From the NCBI RefSeq assembly GCF_004115155.1, contig NZ_RDSM01000002.1, forward strand, positions 1,116,001 through 1,180,000: a stretch of DNA of 64,000 bases, in the 5' to 3' direction. Below the pieces are notes generated by a model. It had not been told where the DNA came from and did not search any database. It saw nothing but the letters and a program-made list of their open reading frames with translations. This DNA is from Granulicella sibirica (GTDB lineage: Bacteria > Acidobacteriota > Terriglobia > Terriglobales > Acidobacteriaceae). Shown here piece by piece: positions 21,385 to 30,192 of this stretch (positions are counted from its first letter, which is position 1; every line of letters begins with the position of its first letter). Made by a program: the position numbers and the translations under genes.

Positions 21385-21413
21385 AGCCCCCACTCTCATC
21401 GAGAGTGGGGGCT
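21385..21413 (-). terminator. Rho-independent terminator of the YceI gene
   Basis: A perfect 13-bp stem (AGCCCCCACTCTC at 21385-21397 and its complement at 21401-21413) has a 3-base loop. On the minus strand it is followed by TTTCTGTTTTC. It lies 24 bases after the YceI stop codon. Confidence 0.9.
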
Positions 21414-21436
21414 CTGGAACGGCCGAAACGTGAAGC

Positions 21437-22015
21437 TTACTTACCCGCTTCTACGTCGATCGTAAACTGGACATCATCGCCAAGCACCGGTGCGGTGAAC
21501 TTCTGTCCGAAGCCGAAGTCGCTCCGCTTGATCTGCCCCGTCACGGAGAGTCCGGTTACTACCTTGCCGTTCTGACCAGGCTGCGGAGCCGACGGTCCAT
21601 CCACCTCAAGCGTCGTGCTCTTCGTCACACCGCCAAGCGTTAGATCGCCAATCACCTTCAGCTTGCCACCCTCGCTGAAGACCTTGGTCGACTTGAAGGT
21701 CAGCGTTGGGGACTTCTCCACGTTGAAAAAGTCAGGCGACTTCAGGTGCGCATCGCGCTTCTCGTTGTTCGTCGTTACCGTCGAGGTCGTGGCGGTCGCG
21801 GTCACACTGTCCTTCGAAGGATCCTTCTCGTCCCACACGATCTCACCGGTTACGCCGCTGATCGAGCCGCGAACGTTGCTCACGCCCATGTGGCGGATCT
21901 GGAAGTTGATCTGTGAGTGGTTCTTGTCGATGGTCCAGGTAGAACTCTGCGCAAAAGCGCTCGTTCCCGAAAGCAGAAGAGCAGCGAAGGTAGCGGTAAA
22001 AAGGCGGCGGTTCAT
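21437..22015 (-). CDS. YceI family periplasmic lipid-binding-like protein
   Basis: 192 residues from the ATG at 22015, chosen because AAGGAG sits upstream at the right distance and the signal peptide MNRRLFTATFAALLLSGTSAFA begins there. The mature protein begins WTIDKNHSQINFQIRHMGVSNVRG, the classic YceI opening, and keeps the SVTATATTSTVTTNNEKRDAHLKS and LTLGGVTKSTTLEVDG blocks of the lipocalin-like barrel. Family members bind isoprenoid lipids such as polyprenyl or ubiquinone-like chains in the periplasm. No enzymatic role is visible. It is transcribed toward a strong terminator as a single gene and lies downstream of, and in the same direction as, the MarR gene. Confidence 0.9.
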   Translation of the reverse strand: MNRRLFTATFAALLLSGTSAFAQSSTWTIDKNHSQINFQIRHMGVSNVRGSISGVTGEIVWDEKDPSKDSVTATATTSTVTTNNEKRDAHLKSPDFFNVEKSPTLTFKSTKVFSEGGKLKVIGDLTLGGVTKSTTLEVDGPSAPQPGQNGKVVTGLSVTGQIKRSDFGFGQKFTAPVLGDDVQFTIDVEAGK

Positions 22016-22080
22016 TGGTATTTCTCCTTGCATGGTTGATCGTCGAAATGGTTTGGGTGTCGATCCACTATAGCTCCGGC

Positions 22081-22096
22081 ACCAATGAATATTGGT
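22081..22096. promoter_or_regulatory. Inverted repeat upstream of the YceI gene, possible operator
   Basis: ACCAAT and ATTGGT form 6-bp arms around GAAT in the 130-base gap upstream of the YceI start. A CTATAG element at about 22069-22074 could form part of a -10 box. Both the site and the regulator are guesses. Confidence 0.3.
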
Positions 22097-22145
22097 AACA
22101 AGTGACAACAAAATGACATTCGTTCTCAGCCGCTTCCCGTTGGAG

Positions 22146-22613
22146 CTAAGCAACCTGTTTCTTCTCCGGAGGGTTCCCGGCATCTTTCGCAAGATGCCCC
22201 ATCGTCCTCAGCCCCTCATACATCATGGTCCGCTGCTCTTCGGAAAAGCTCTTCATCAGAAACTCAAGATCCTTCTCATGACGAGCGAACAGCTTCGTGA
22301 TCAACCTGCGTCCCTGCGGCGTCAGAGACACCAGCCGAGCCCGCCTGTCTTCCTTGCTGTCCTTGCGCACCACGAACCCAAGCTTCTCCAGCCCATCGAT
22401 CGCCGACGTCATCGAAGCACTTGCAAGCGACACCTTCTCCCCGATCGTGGAAATCGGCAGCGGCCCCTTGTGCAGCAGAACCTCGAGTATCATGAATTTG
22501 CTGAAACAGAGCCCATACTCCGTGATTGAGCGCTCGAGATACGGGACGATCGCCGCGTGAGCCCGGGTCATCACGAGCCACAGGCGAGCATCCGGGATTT
22601 CCTTTTCCTTCAT
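22146..22613 (-). CDS. MarR family transcriptional regulator
   Basis: 155 residues from the ATG at 22613; the frame stays open further upstream, but that stretch lies in the operator region and is not coding-like. The winged-helix pattern is clear: ILEVLLHKGPLPISTIGEKV, then SMTSAIDGLEKLGFVVRKDS with the wing KEDRRARLVSLTPQGRRLI. It is flanked by dimerisation helices. MarR proteins bind palindromic operators as dimers and release them on binding phenolic or redox ligands. It is divergent from the NAD(P)H-binding reductase at 22768, and two related inverted repeats lie in the 154-base gap. Autorepression and control of that reductase are therefore likely. Confidence 0.9.
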   Translation of the reverse strand: MKEKEIPDARLWLVMTRAHAAIVPYLERSITEYGLCFSKFMILEVLLHKGPLPISTIGEKVSLASASMTSAIDGLEKLGFVVRKDSKEDRRARLVSLTPQGRRLITKLFARHEKDLEFLMKSFSEEQRTMMYEGLRTMGHLAKDAGNPPEKKQVA

Positions 22614-22650
22614 CACATCCGAACTCCTGACCACTACGACATAAGATATC

Positions 22651-22660
22651 TCGACACCGA
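22651..22660. promoter_or_regulatory. MarR operator candidate, distal half
   Basis: The core TCG-ACAC-CGA is the same 3-4-3 palindrome as in the larger site at 22697-22722 (TCG-ATAC-CGA). The centres are 54 bases apart, close to five helical turns, so both would face the same side of the DNA. It lies about 40 bases upstream of the MarR start. Confidence 0.5.
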
Positions 22661-22677
22661 AAGAAGATCCAGAAATT

Positions 22678-22706
22678 TTGGAATAAACTTCGAGCCAAAG
22701 TATTTC
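22678..22706 (+). promoter_or_regulatory. Promoter candidate for the NAD(P)H-binding reductase
   Basis: TTGGAA (22678-22683), a 17-base spacer and TATTTC (22701-22706). The -10 box lies inside the inverted repeat at 22697-22722, so a bound repressor would block RNA polymerase. The -10 match is weak. Confidence 0.4.
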
Positions 22707-22722
22707 GATACCGAAGTACTTT
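22697..22722. promoter_or_regulatory. MarR operator candidate, 11-bp inverted repeat
   Basis: Arms AAAGTATTTCG and CGAAGTACTTT differ from a perfect palindrome at one position and are separated by ATAC. The site lies between two divergent genes, one of them a MarR regulator, and overlaps the likely -10 box of the other. Confidence 0.7.
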
Positions 22723-22767
22723 CCGTTGCATCTCAACAGATGCGAATTGATCGCAGGAGGAACACCC

Positions 22768-23397
22768 ATGAAAGTCGTACTCTACGGAGCTACCGGAAAG
22801 TCCGGAGCCGTTATCCTCAAGGAACTCGTTGACCGTGGTCACACCGTCGTAGCCGCGGCCCGCAAGCCGGAAAATGTCGACAAACTCCCCAACGTCACCG
22901 CGGTTCAGGACGATCTCACGGACCTCGCCACCACCACCTCTATCATCCAGGGAGCAGACGCCGTTGTCTCCGCCCTTGGCCCTCCGCCCGAAAATACAGA
23001 CGCCCTTCTCGCTCCCAGCGCCCTTCTCGTTAGCGCCATCGAGCAGGCAGGCGGCCCCCGCCTCATCGTCGTCGGCGGAGCAGGCAGCCTTTTCGTCGCC
23101 CCCGGTGTCACCCTGCATGAGTCCGGCTACCTGCCCGCTCCCTACCTGCCCATCAGCGCCACCCATGTCCAACTCCTTGAATCCATCAAGAAGAGCAGCA
23201 TCGACTGGACCTACTTCAGCCCTGCGGGCTTCTTCGAGCCAGGCGAGCGCACCGGCAAGTTCCGCCTCGGCAAGGATGACCTCATCGCCGACGCCACCGG
23301 CACAAGCCGCATCTCGTTCGAGGACTACGCCATCGCCCTGGTCGACGAACTCGAAAAGCCGCGGCACCACAAAGCCCGCTTCACCATCGGCTATTAA
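22768..23397 (+). CDS. NAD(P)H-binding oxidoreductase (atypical short-chain, SDR_a5/YwnB-like)
   Basis: 209 residues from the ATG at 22768, preceded by AGGAGG at good spacing; the upstream in-frame ATG at 22726 lies in the operator and is rejected. The N-terminus MKVVLYGATGKSGAVILKEL contains the GxTGxxG dinucleotide-binding loop. VVAAARKPENV follows at the end of strand 2, and DLTDLATTTSIIQGADAVVS follows later. This is the NAD(P)H-binding family that includes NmrA-like and quinone-reductase-like proteins. The substrate is unknown. It is divergent from a MarR regulator and appears to be its target, which suggests a role in detoxifying electrophiles or quinones. Confidence 0.85.
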   Translation: MKVVLYGATGKSGAVILKELVDRGHTVVAAARKPENVDKLPNVTAVQDDLTDLATTTSIIQGADAVVSALGPPPENTDALLAPSALLVSAIEQAGGPRLIVVGGAGSLFVAPGVTLHESGYLPAPYLPISATHVQLLESIKKSSIDWTYFSPAGFFEPGERTGKFRLGKDDLIADATGTSRISFEDYAIALVDELEKPRHHKARFTIGY

Positions 23398-23402
23398 CAC
23401 GC

Positions 23403-23438
23403 TTGCGCCTCACGACTTTCCAGCAGCGTGAGGCGCAA
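23403..23438 (+). terminator. Hairpin terminator after the reductase gene
   Basis: A perfect 12-bp stem, TTGCGCCTCACG (23403-23414) with its complement at 23427-23438, encloses a 12-base loop. It starts five bases after the stop codon. No T run follows, so it may be only partly effective. Confidence 0.6.
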
Positions 23439-23540
23439 CCCCTTCACATGGAGGCGACCATTAATCCGCATCTCACCCGATAGGTATAGCGTCGAAGGAA
23501 GAAGACCTCCAGGCACACGCTTCTCCCAAAGGACGGCAGG

Positions 23541-24734
23541 ATGCACATACTGGTCGTAAACAGCGGATCGTCCTCGATCAAGTTCTCGATGTTCGAAACC
23601 TCGAGCCGCGAGCCGCAAACACTCTATGACGGTGAGATCAGCGGCATTGGCACACCGGCGGCCCACCTCGCCATCCACGGTATCGATCACCCTGTACCCT
23701 CGGACCCTAGCGCCGCCGATCCAATCGCCGCCACCCGCATCATCCTCGACACTGTATCCGCCCCTCGCATGCCCCCGGTCGAAGCCGTAGGCTATCGGGT
23801 CGTCCACCCCGGCCCCAAACTCAGCGACCACCAGAAGATAACCCCGGAGGTCCTCCACGACCTCGCGGAGGCAGTCTCCTTCGCGCCACTCCACGACCCC
23901 GCCGTCCTCGACGTCATCCGCGAGGGCCAGAAGCACTTCCCCGAAGTCTCCCACTACGCGTGCTTCGACACCGTCTTTCACCTCACCATGCCCGAGGAAG
24001 CAACCACATACCCCATCCCAAAGTCCTATCGCGATCAAGGTGTCCGCCGCTACGGCTTCCACGGCCTGAGCTGCGAGTCCATCGTCCGCCAGCTCCGCGC
24101 CTCGAATCTTCCCTTCCCAAAGCGCATGGTCATCTGTCATCTCGGCAGCGGATGCAGCGTCACCGCCCTCATAGACGGCCAGTCCGTCGACACTTCCATG
24201 GGCCTCACACCCACCGGGGGCGTCGTCATGGGAACCCGTCCCGGCGACCTTGATCCCGGCCTCCTCCTCTATCTCCTCCGTCAGCAACAGGGAGACCGCG
24301 AATCCGCAACCGCCGCAGTTGAAAAGCTTCTCAATCACGACGCCGGAATGATCGCCCTCACCAGCATGCCCAACGACGTAAAAGCCATCCGTGAGGCTTC
24401 GGCGAAGGGCAACAAAGAAGCCACCCTCGCCCTGAAGGTCTTTACCCGAAGCCTCACCAAAGCCATCGGCGGCTTCTCCTGGCTCTTAGGTGGTCTAGAC
24501 GCCATCGTCTTCGCCGGAGGCATCGGAGAACACGACCCACTCACCCGCTACGAAACTCTCGCCTGCCTTGAGCCCCTAGGGGTTGCCATCAATTCTGCAT
24601 TAAATCAGCAGAAAACGAATGGCGTGCGCGCCATCAGCGCATCAGACTGTAGGACAACCGTTTTTGTCATTCCGGCACAGGAAGATCTCACGATCGCCAT
24701 GCACGTCGATCGCCTGGCCCGTTCCAACCAGTAA
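23541..24734 (+). CDS. ackA: Acetate kinase
   Basis: 397 residues, the normal length. The N-terminus MHILVVNSGSSSIKFSMFE has the acetokinase signature (NSGSSSIKF). VGYRVVHPG, YGFHGLSCESI and CHLGSGCSVTAL follow. The second signature is DTSMGLTPTGGVVMGTRPGD, and the C-terminal FAGGIGEHDPLTR binds nucleotide. It interconverts acetyl phosphate plus ADP with acetate plus ATP in the cytoplasm. A phosphoketolase gene starts 45 bases downstream, so here the acetyl phosphate most likely comes from sugar phosphates rather than from acetyl-CoA. No phosphotransacetylase gene is next to it. Confidence 0.93.
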   Translation: MHILVVNSGSSSIKFSMFETSSREPQTLYDGEISGIGTPAAHLAIHGIDHPVPSDPSAADPIAATRIILDTVSAPRMPPVEAVGYRVVHPGPKLSDHQKITPEVLHDLAEAVSFAPLHDPAVLDVIREGQKHFPEVSHYACFDTVFHLTMPEEATTYPIPKSYRDQGVRRYGFHGLSCESIVRQLRASNLPFPKRMVICHLGSGCSVTALIDGQSVDTSMGLTPTGGVVMGTRPGDLDPGLLLYLLRQQQGDRESATAAVEKLLNHDAGMIALTSMPNDVKAIREASAKGNKEATLALKVFTRSLTKAIGGFSWLLGGLDAIVFAGGIGEHDPLTRYETLACLEPLGVAINSALNQQKTNGVRAISASDCRTTVFVIPAQEDLTIAMHVDRLARSNQ

Positions 24735-24779
24735 ACATTCGACCGAACGCCACACTCACGGTACCGCACGAGGTAACGA

Positions 24780-27206
24780 ATGAGCACCATGACCGCCCCC
24801 GCCCCATCCTCCTCCTCCAAAAACGTCGAAACCACTCCCCTGACCGCCGAAGAAGCACGAAAAATGAACGCCTACTGGCGCGCGTGCAACTACCTCTGCG
24901 CCGGCATGATCTATCTCCGCGACAACCCTCTTCTCCGCGAGCCGCTCAAGGTTGAGCACATCAAGAACCGCCTCCTCGGCCACTGGGGTTCCGATCCAGG
25001 CCAGACCTTCACCTGGGTCCACCTGAACCGCCTGATCAAAAAGTACGATCTCGAACTCATGTACATCGCCGGCCCCGGTCACGGCGCACCAGCAACCCTT
25101 TCCAACTCCTACCTCGAAGGTGTCTATTCCGAGGTCTACCCCGCGATGAGCCAGGACATCACGGGCATGCAGAAGTTCTTCAAGCAGTTCTCCTTCCCCG
25201 GCGGCATCGGAAGCCACTGCACTCCCGAAACCCCAGGCTCGATCCACGAGGGCGGCGAACTCGGCTACAGCATCTCCCACGCCTTCGGAGCAGCCTTCGA
25301 CAACCCGAACCTCATCGTCGCCTGCATGGTCGGCGACGGCGAAGCCGAAACCGGCCCGCTTGCCACATCCTGGCACTCCAACAAATTTCTCAACCCCATC
25401 TACGACGGCGCCGTCCTTCCGATCCTTCACCTCAACGGCTACAAGATCGCGAACCCCACCATCCTCGCCCGCATCTCGCCCGAGGAACTCGAAAGCCTCC
25501 TCAAGGGCTACGGCTGGACCCCATACTTTGTCGAGGGCAGCGATCCCGACACCATGCACCAGAAGATGGCCGGCATCCTCGAGCACGTCATCCTCGACAT
25601 TCGCGCAATTCAGCAAAAGGCCCGCTCCGCGGCTCCCGGCACCCCCACCGAGCGTCCCCGTTGGCCCATGATCGTTCTGCGCACTCCCAAGGGCTGGACA
25701 GACCCCACCGAGATCGACGGCCACAAGCTCGAAGGCTCCTGGCGCTCCCACCAGGTTCCCATCACCGACCCCCTCACCAACCCCGCGCACCTCGCTCTCG
25801 TCGAGGCTTGGCTCCGCAGCTACAAGCCCGAGGAACTCTTCGACGAGTCCGGCGCCCTCATCCCCGAGTTACAGGAACTCCCCCCCAAAGGCACAAGCCG
25901 CATCAGCGGAAGTCCCCACGCCAACGGCGGTGCCCTTCGTAAGCCTCTCCACATGCCGGACTTCCGCGACTACGCCGAGACGTTCGAACTTCCCGGCCAG
26001 CTCGAAGTCTCCTCCACCGAGCGCCTCGGCGCATTCCTTCGTGACGTCATGCGCGCCAACATGACCAACTTTCGCGTCTTCGGTCCCGACGAAACCGCCT
26101 CCAACAAGCTCCAGGTCATCTACGAAGCCAGCGGCAAAACCTGGATGAACGCGATGCTCCCCGAAGATGCGGACGGCGGCGATCTCTCCACCTCCGGCCG
26201 TGTCATGGAGATGCTCAGCGAACACACTCTCGAAGGCTGGTTCGAAGGCTACGTCCTCACCGGACGTCACGGCTTCTTCTCCAGCTACGAGGCCTTCGTC
26301 CACATCATCGACTCCATGTTCAACCAGCACGCCAAGTGGCTCGAAAAGAGCAAGCTCGAACTCCGCTGGCGCGCCCCCGTCTCTTCCATCAACCTGCTCA
26401 TCACGTCGCTCGTCTGGCGTCAGGACCACAACGGCTTCACCCACCAGGATCCCGGCTTCCTGGACATCGTCACCAACAAGAGCCCCGAGATCACTCGCAT
26501 CTACCTCCCGCCAGACGCCAACTGCCTCCTCAGCGTCGCCGACCACTGCCTCCGCTCCGTCGACTACGTCAACGTGATCGTCGCCGACAAAGCCGCCCAC
26601 CTCCAGTACCTCAACATGGATGACGCCGTCCGACACTGCACCAAGGGCATCGGCATATGGGATTTCGCCAGTAACGACACCGGCCAGGAACCAGACGTCG
26701 TCATGGCCTGTGCCGGAGACATTCCCACCTCGGAGTCTCTGGCCGCAGTAGCCATCCTGCGCGAAAAATGCCCGTCGCTGAAGATCCGCTTCATCAACGT
26801 GGTCGATCTCTTCCGCCTGATGCCCGAACGCGAACACCCTCACGGCCTCTCGGAACGAGAGTTCGACTCCCTCTTCACCGTCGACAAGCCGGTCATCTTC
26901 AACTTCCACGCCTACGCATCACTCATCCACAAGCTGACGTACAAGCGCACCAACCACGATAACTTCCACGTTCGCGGCTACAAGGAGAAGGGCAACATCA
27001 ACACGCCCCTGGAGCTAGCCATCCTCAATCAGGTCGATCGCTTCAACCTCGCCATCGACGTCATCGACCGTGTTCCGTCACTGCAAGTCACAGCCGCCCA
27101 CACGAAGGAATGGCTGAAGGATCAGATCACCGACTCCATCAGCTACTCCCACGACAACGGCATCGACCGGCCCGAAATTCGCAACTGGAAGTGGCCCATC
27201 GCCTGA
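24780..27206 (+). CDS. xfp: Xylulose-5-phosphate/fructose-6-phosphate phosphoketolase
   Basis: 808 residues, the standard size. Landmarks in order: [55 protein letters not shown], the thiamine-diphosphate motif (GDGEAETGP ... LNGYKI) and, later, [12 protein letters not shown] and [15 protein letters not shown]. Using thiamine diphosphate and phosphate, it splits xylulose 5-phosphate or fructose 6-phosphate to acetyl phosphate plus glyceraldehyde 3-phosphate or erythrose 4-phosphate. The start at 24780 follows GAGGTAACGA. Pairing with ackA gives a carbon-saving route from sugar phosphate to acetate and ATP. Whether it prefers the five- or six-carbon substrate cannot be told. A hairpin terminator follows. 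Confidence 0.95.
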   Translation: MSTMTAPAPSSSSKNVETTPLTAEEARKMNAYWRACNYLCAGMIYLRDNPLLREPLKVEHIKNRLLGHWGSDPGQTFTWVHLNRLIKKYDLELMYIAGPGHGAPATLSNSYLEGVYSEVYPAMSQDITGMQKFFKQFSFPGGIGSHCTPETPGSIHEGGELGYSISHAFGAAFDNPNLIVACMVGDGEAETGPLATSWHSNKFLNPIYDGAVLPILHLNGYKIANPTILARISPEELESLLKGYGWTPYFVEGSDPDTMHQKMAGILEHVILDIRAIQQKARSAAPGTPTERPRWPMIVLRTPKGWTDPTEIDGHKLEGSWRSHQVPITDPLTNPAHLALVEAWLRSYKPEELFDESGALIPELQELPPKGTSRISGSPHANGGALRKPLHMPDFRDYAETFELPGQLEVSSTERLGAFLRDVMRANMTNFRVFGPDETASNKLQVIYEASGKTWMNAMLPEDADGGDLSTSGRVMEMLSEHTLEGWFEGYVLTGRHGFFSSYEAFVHIIDSMFNQHAKWLEKSKLELRWRAPVSSINLLITSLVWRQDHNGFTHQDPGFLDIVTNKSPEITRIYLPPDANCLLSVADHCLRSVDYVNVIVADKAAHLQYLNMDDAVRHCTKGIGIWDFASNDTGQEPDVVMACAGDIPTSESLAAVAILREKCPSLKIRFINVVDLFRLMPEREHPHGLSEREFDSLFTVDKPVIFNFHAYASLIHKLTYKRTNHDNFHVRGYKEKGNINTPLELAILNQVDRFNLAIDVIDRVPSLQVTAAHTKEWLKDQITDSISYSHDNGIDRPEIRNWKWPIA

Positions 27207-27212
27207 AGCTAG

Positions 27213-27241
27213 AGTGTCGCGGCTAGGATCGCCGCGACACT
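27213..27241 (+). terminator. Terminator of the ackA-xfp operon
   Basis: An 11-bp perfect stem, AGTGTCGCGGC (27213-27223) with its complement at 27231-27241, has a 7-base loop and is followed by TTAGTTGTC. It starts seven bases after the xfp stop. Confidence 0.85.
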
Positions 27242-27245
27242 TTAG

Positions 27246-27270
27246 TTGTCATTCCCGAAGGGAATCTGCG
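27246..27270. repeat. Dispersed palindromic element, copy 1
   Basis: A TTGTC lead, then the near-palindrome ATTCCCGAAGGGAAT (27251-27265), then CTGCG. The same arrangement recurs at 37872-37896 and 41461-41482, each time in a gap just after a gene end. Confidence 0.6.
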
Positions 27271-27328
27271 TTTCTGTTCTTGCTCCCGTTAACTGTCCGA
27301 AGTAACTCCCGACACATCTCCCACCGAA

Positions 27329-28705
27329 TCATCCCCCCTCAACCAAGGCATCCGCGATCGAGAGATGCCGATCCAGCGCGTCTATCCCAAAATCAATCTG
27401 TACCTTCGTGATGATGAGCGGCGGCGCAATGATGAAGTGCGACACCCACGCTTGGATCGTCACTCCGTCCGCTAGGATCTTCCCCGCAATCTGATCGACA
27501 AGAAGTGGCCGTCCCGCGACCTTGTCCGAGTAAGTCCCAAACGGCTCCTTCGTCGTCCGATTCTTGACAAGATCGACAGCCCAGAAAAGCCCCTTGCCCC
27601 GCACATCCCCCACGCTGGGATGCTTCGCCTTTAGCTCCTCGAGCTTACCCCGCAGATAAGGCTCAAGCCCCTTCGCCCGCGCCACCAGATCCATCCTCTG
27701 CATCTCTCTAATCGCAGCTACTGCAGGCGCCAGCGTCATCGGATGCGCCTCATAGGTATGCCCATGTGCGAAGTAATGGTCCTCAAAGAAATCCGCGATC
27801 TTTCCACTCGTAGCGCATAGCCCAAGCGGCACATAAGCCCCCGTGATGCCTTTTGCCGTCGTAAGAATGTCCGGCACCACACCCCAGTGATTCATCGCGA
27901 ACCACTCGCCCGTTCTGCCCCATCCACTCATCACCTCATCCGCGATCAGCAACACGCCATACTCATCGCAGATCTTCCGCAGCTTCGGCATGTACTCATC
28001 CGGCGGGACAAGCACGCCGTTCGTCCCAACCACCGGCTCAATAAGCACAGCCGCCACATCCGACTCGTTCCGGATCATGTGCTCGAGATAGTCCGCACAC
28101 GCAATCCCGCAACCGGGATATGTGTGCCTAATCGGACACTTATAGCAGTTAACTTCAGGCCCGAAGATCACTCCCGGCCCTTTTCCCCCAGGCTCCATCG
28201 CCCATCGGCGAGGATCCCCCGTAGCCGCAATCGATCCCGTCGTCGACCCATGGTACGACCTGTACCGCGCAATGATCTTCGTCTTCCCCGTATACATCCG
28301 GGCGATCTTGAACGCGGCTTCATTGGCCTCCGTCCCCGAGGTCGTAAAGAAGAACTTGCTCAACCCTGCCGGCAGCACCTCCACCAGCAGCTTGGATAAC
28401 TCGGCCCGCACCTCCGTCGCATATCCAGGCATTGCATAGCTCAACTGCTGCGCCTGCTTCGCGATCGCATCGATCACCACCTGGTTCTTATGCCCCAGGT
28501 TCGAGCACATCAACTGCGCGGAAAAATCGAGATACCGCTTGCCCTTCCCATCGACGATGTAGCACCCTTCCGCGTCGACGATATGCATCGGGTTCCAACC
28601 CTTCTGGAACCGCCACGTACCGTAGTTATGCTTCCGCGTCAGCTCGACGATCTGCTCACTCGTCAACGTTTCGCTCTTCTCCAACATCATCTCGTTCGGG
28701 CTCAT
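27329..28705 (-). CDS. Class III PLP-dependent aminotransferase, probably beta-alanine/omega-amino acid transaminase
   Basis: 458 residues. The ATG at 28705 overlaps the permease stop (ATGA). Fold-type I class III features are present: TTSGTEANEAAFKIAR, YRSYHGSTTGS, IEPVVGTNG, LLIADEVMSGWGRTG (Asp256 contacts the PLP ring) and the Schiff-base lysine K285 in TTAKGITGAYVPLG. It transfers the amino group of an omega-amino acid to pyruvate or 2-oxoglutarate. As the last gene of a pyrimidine catabolic operon, its likely substrate is beta-alanine (or 3-aminoisobutyrate), giving malonate semialdehyde. An unusual CYKC-x8-CGIAC cluster (C187, C190, C199, C203) could bind a metal. A GABA or taurine substrate is possible. 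Confidence 0.88.
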   Translation of the reverse strand: MSPNEMMLEKSETLTSEQIVELTRKHNYGTWRFQKGWNPMHIVDAEGCYIVDGKGKRYLDFSAQLMCSNLGHKNQVVIDAIAKQAQQLSYAMPGYATEVRAELSKLLVEVLPAGLSKFFFTTSGTEANEAAFKIARMYTGKTKIIARYRSYHGSTTGSIAATGDPRRWAMEPGGKGPGVIFGPEVNCYKCPIRHTYPGCGIACADYLEHMIRNESDVAAVLIEPVVGTNGVLVPPDEYMPKLRKICDEYGVLLIADEVMSGWGRTGEWFAMNHWGVVPDILTTAKGITGAYVPLGLCATSGKIADFFEDHYFAHGHTYEAHPMTLAPAVAAIREMQRMDLVARAKGLEPYLRGKLEELKAKHPSVGDVRGKGLFWAVDLVKNRTTKEPFGTYSDKVAGRPLLVDQIAGKILADGVTIQAWVSHFIIAPPLIITKVQIDFGIDALDRHLSIADALVEGG

Positions 28706-30192
28706 GAGGGCGATCCAATCTCTTCTGGACTTACATCGTCATTCGTTAACACCATGCCTGTTCTCACTGCAGCATCGGCACGATAACCAAGCATCAGCAC
28801 GTAGTACATCGCCGCTGAAAGAAAGAAACCGGCGAACCACGCATAGTCATAAAGAAACCGCACCGAGGGCACCACGAGGCCAATCAGCGCGATCACCACA
28901 CCCACCACAAGCGCAACAATCGCCCGCGGATTGATTCCCTTCGAGTACTCATACTCCCCACCGCGATGGTAGAGCGAGACAACATTCAGCTTAGTCCCGC
29001 GAATCAGAAAGTAATCCGCCACCATGATGCCAGCCACCGGCCCAAGCAGTCCCGAATACCCCACAAGCCATCCAAAGATATAACTCCCAAAGGTAGCCAT
29101 CAGCTTCCACGGCATCATCGCCAAGCCAAGAAAGCCAGTAATCAACCCACCCGTGCGAAAGCTGATCAGTCGAGGATTCAGATTGGAGAAATCGTTCGAA
29201 GGCGAAACGACATTTGCCCCGATATTCACATTTAACGTAGCAATCAGCACCGTAATCAAAGCCAGAAATGCCACACCCGGCTGATGAAATCTTCCGAGCA
29301 ACGTAATCGGCGACCACACCGGCTCCCCAAAGATCACCACCGAAGCCGAAGTGCAGGCGATCCCGATAAACGAATAAAGCGTCATCGCCACCGGAAGCCC
29401 AAACGCCTGTCCCACAACCTGCGAATCCTGCGACTTCGCATACCGAGTAAAGTCAGGAATATTCAGCGACAACGTCGCCCAGTACCCAACCATCGCGGTA
29501 AGTGAAGGAAAGAAGAAGTGCAGAAAACTCCCGGTCGAGGTGAACTTACTTGGCGCTGAGAGCATAGGCCCAAACCCACCCGCCTTATGCACCATCCAGA
29601 ATAGAAGAGTCAGCGACATCACTAGCATGAACGGAGCCGAGAACCCCTGCAAGAAACGTATTGACTCCACACCACGCCAAACCACCGCCATGTTAAGCAG
29701 CCAGAACCCAAGGAAGCTCGCCCACAACACTGAAGGCATCGCCGCCGTATGCGGCCAAAGCACAGCAATCATCGCTGCGATCGCCTGCCCACCAAGCCAC
29801 GACTGAATCCCGAACCATCCACAAGCCACCAGCGCCCGCAGGATAGCCGGAAGATTCGCCCCTCGCGTCCCAAAACTCGCCCGCACAAACACAGGAAACG
29901 GAATCCCGTACTTCGCCCCCGCATGAGCATTCAAAATCATCGGAACCAACACAATCAGGTTACCAAGTAGGATCGTAAACACCGCCTGTTTCCAGTTCAT
30001 CCCACCCGCGATCAACGATGAAGCCAGCATGTACGTCGTCACCTCCATCGACATCGAGAACCACAACGCAATGTAGTTGTAAGTCCCCCACGTTCGATGA
30101 GCCGATGTCGTCGGAGCAAGATCCTCGTTATAAAGCCGCGGATCGTGCTCGATCACCGCCACATCCCCACCGGCCTTGGCAGGCGTCAGCAT
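28702..30192 (-). CDS. NCS1-family nucleobase/hydantoin:cation symporter
   Basis: 496 residues with about twelve hydrophobic segments. The N-terminal NEDLAPTTSAHRTWGTYNYI and WFSMSMEVTTYMLASSLI are typical of the NCS1 (Mhp1/PyrP) family, as are YGIPFPVFVRASFGTRGAN, GYWATLSLNIPDFTRYAKSQ and the C-terminal ADYFLIRG. It takes up a nucleobase, hydantoin or allantoin with Na+ or H+ across the inner membrane. The ATG at 30192 shares one base with the dihydropyrimidinase stop (TGATG), and its own stop overlaps the aminotransferase start, so translation is coupled. Operon content favours uracil/thymine as cargo. The family cannot be split further by eye. Confidence 0.9.
   Translation of the reverse strand: MLTPAKAGGDVAVIEHDPRLYNEDLAPTTSAHRTWGTYNYIALWFSMSMEVTTYMLASSLIAGGMNWKQAVFTILLGNLIVLVPMILNAHAGAKYGIPFPVFVRASFGTRGANLPAILRALVACGWFGIQSWLGGQAIAAMIAVLWPHTAAMPSVLWASFLGFWLLNMAVVWRGVESIRFLQGFSAPFMLVMSLTLLFWMVHKAGGFGPMLSAPSKFTSTGSFLHFFFPSLTAMVGYWATLSLNIPDFTRYAKSQDSQVVGQAFGLPVAMTLYSFIGIACTSASVVIFGEPVWSPITLLGRFHQPGVAFLALITVLIATLNVNIGANVVSPSNDFSNLNPRLISFRTGGLITGFLGLAMMPWKLMATFGSYIFGWLVGYSGLLGPVAGIMVADYFLIRGTKLNVVSLYHRGGEYEYSKGINPRAIVALVVGVVIALIGLVVPSVRFLYDYAWFAGFFLSAAMYYVLMLGYRADAAVRTGMVLTNDDVSPEEIGSPS

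Noticed and set aside
22614..22767. Extended N-termini for the MarR protein and the divergent reductase
   Set aside because: Both extensions run through the shared operator region; strong starts exist at 22613 and 22768.
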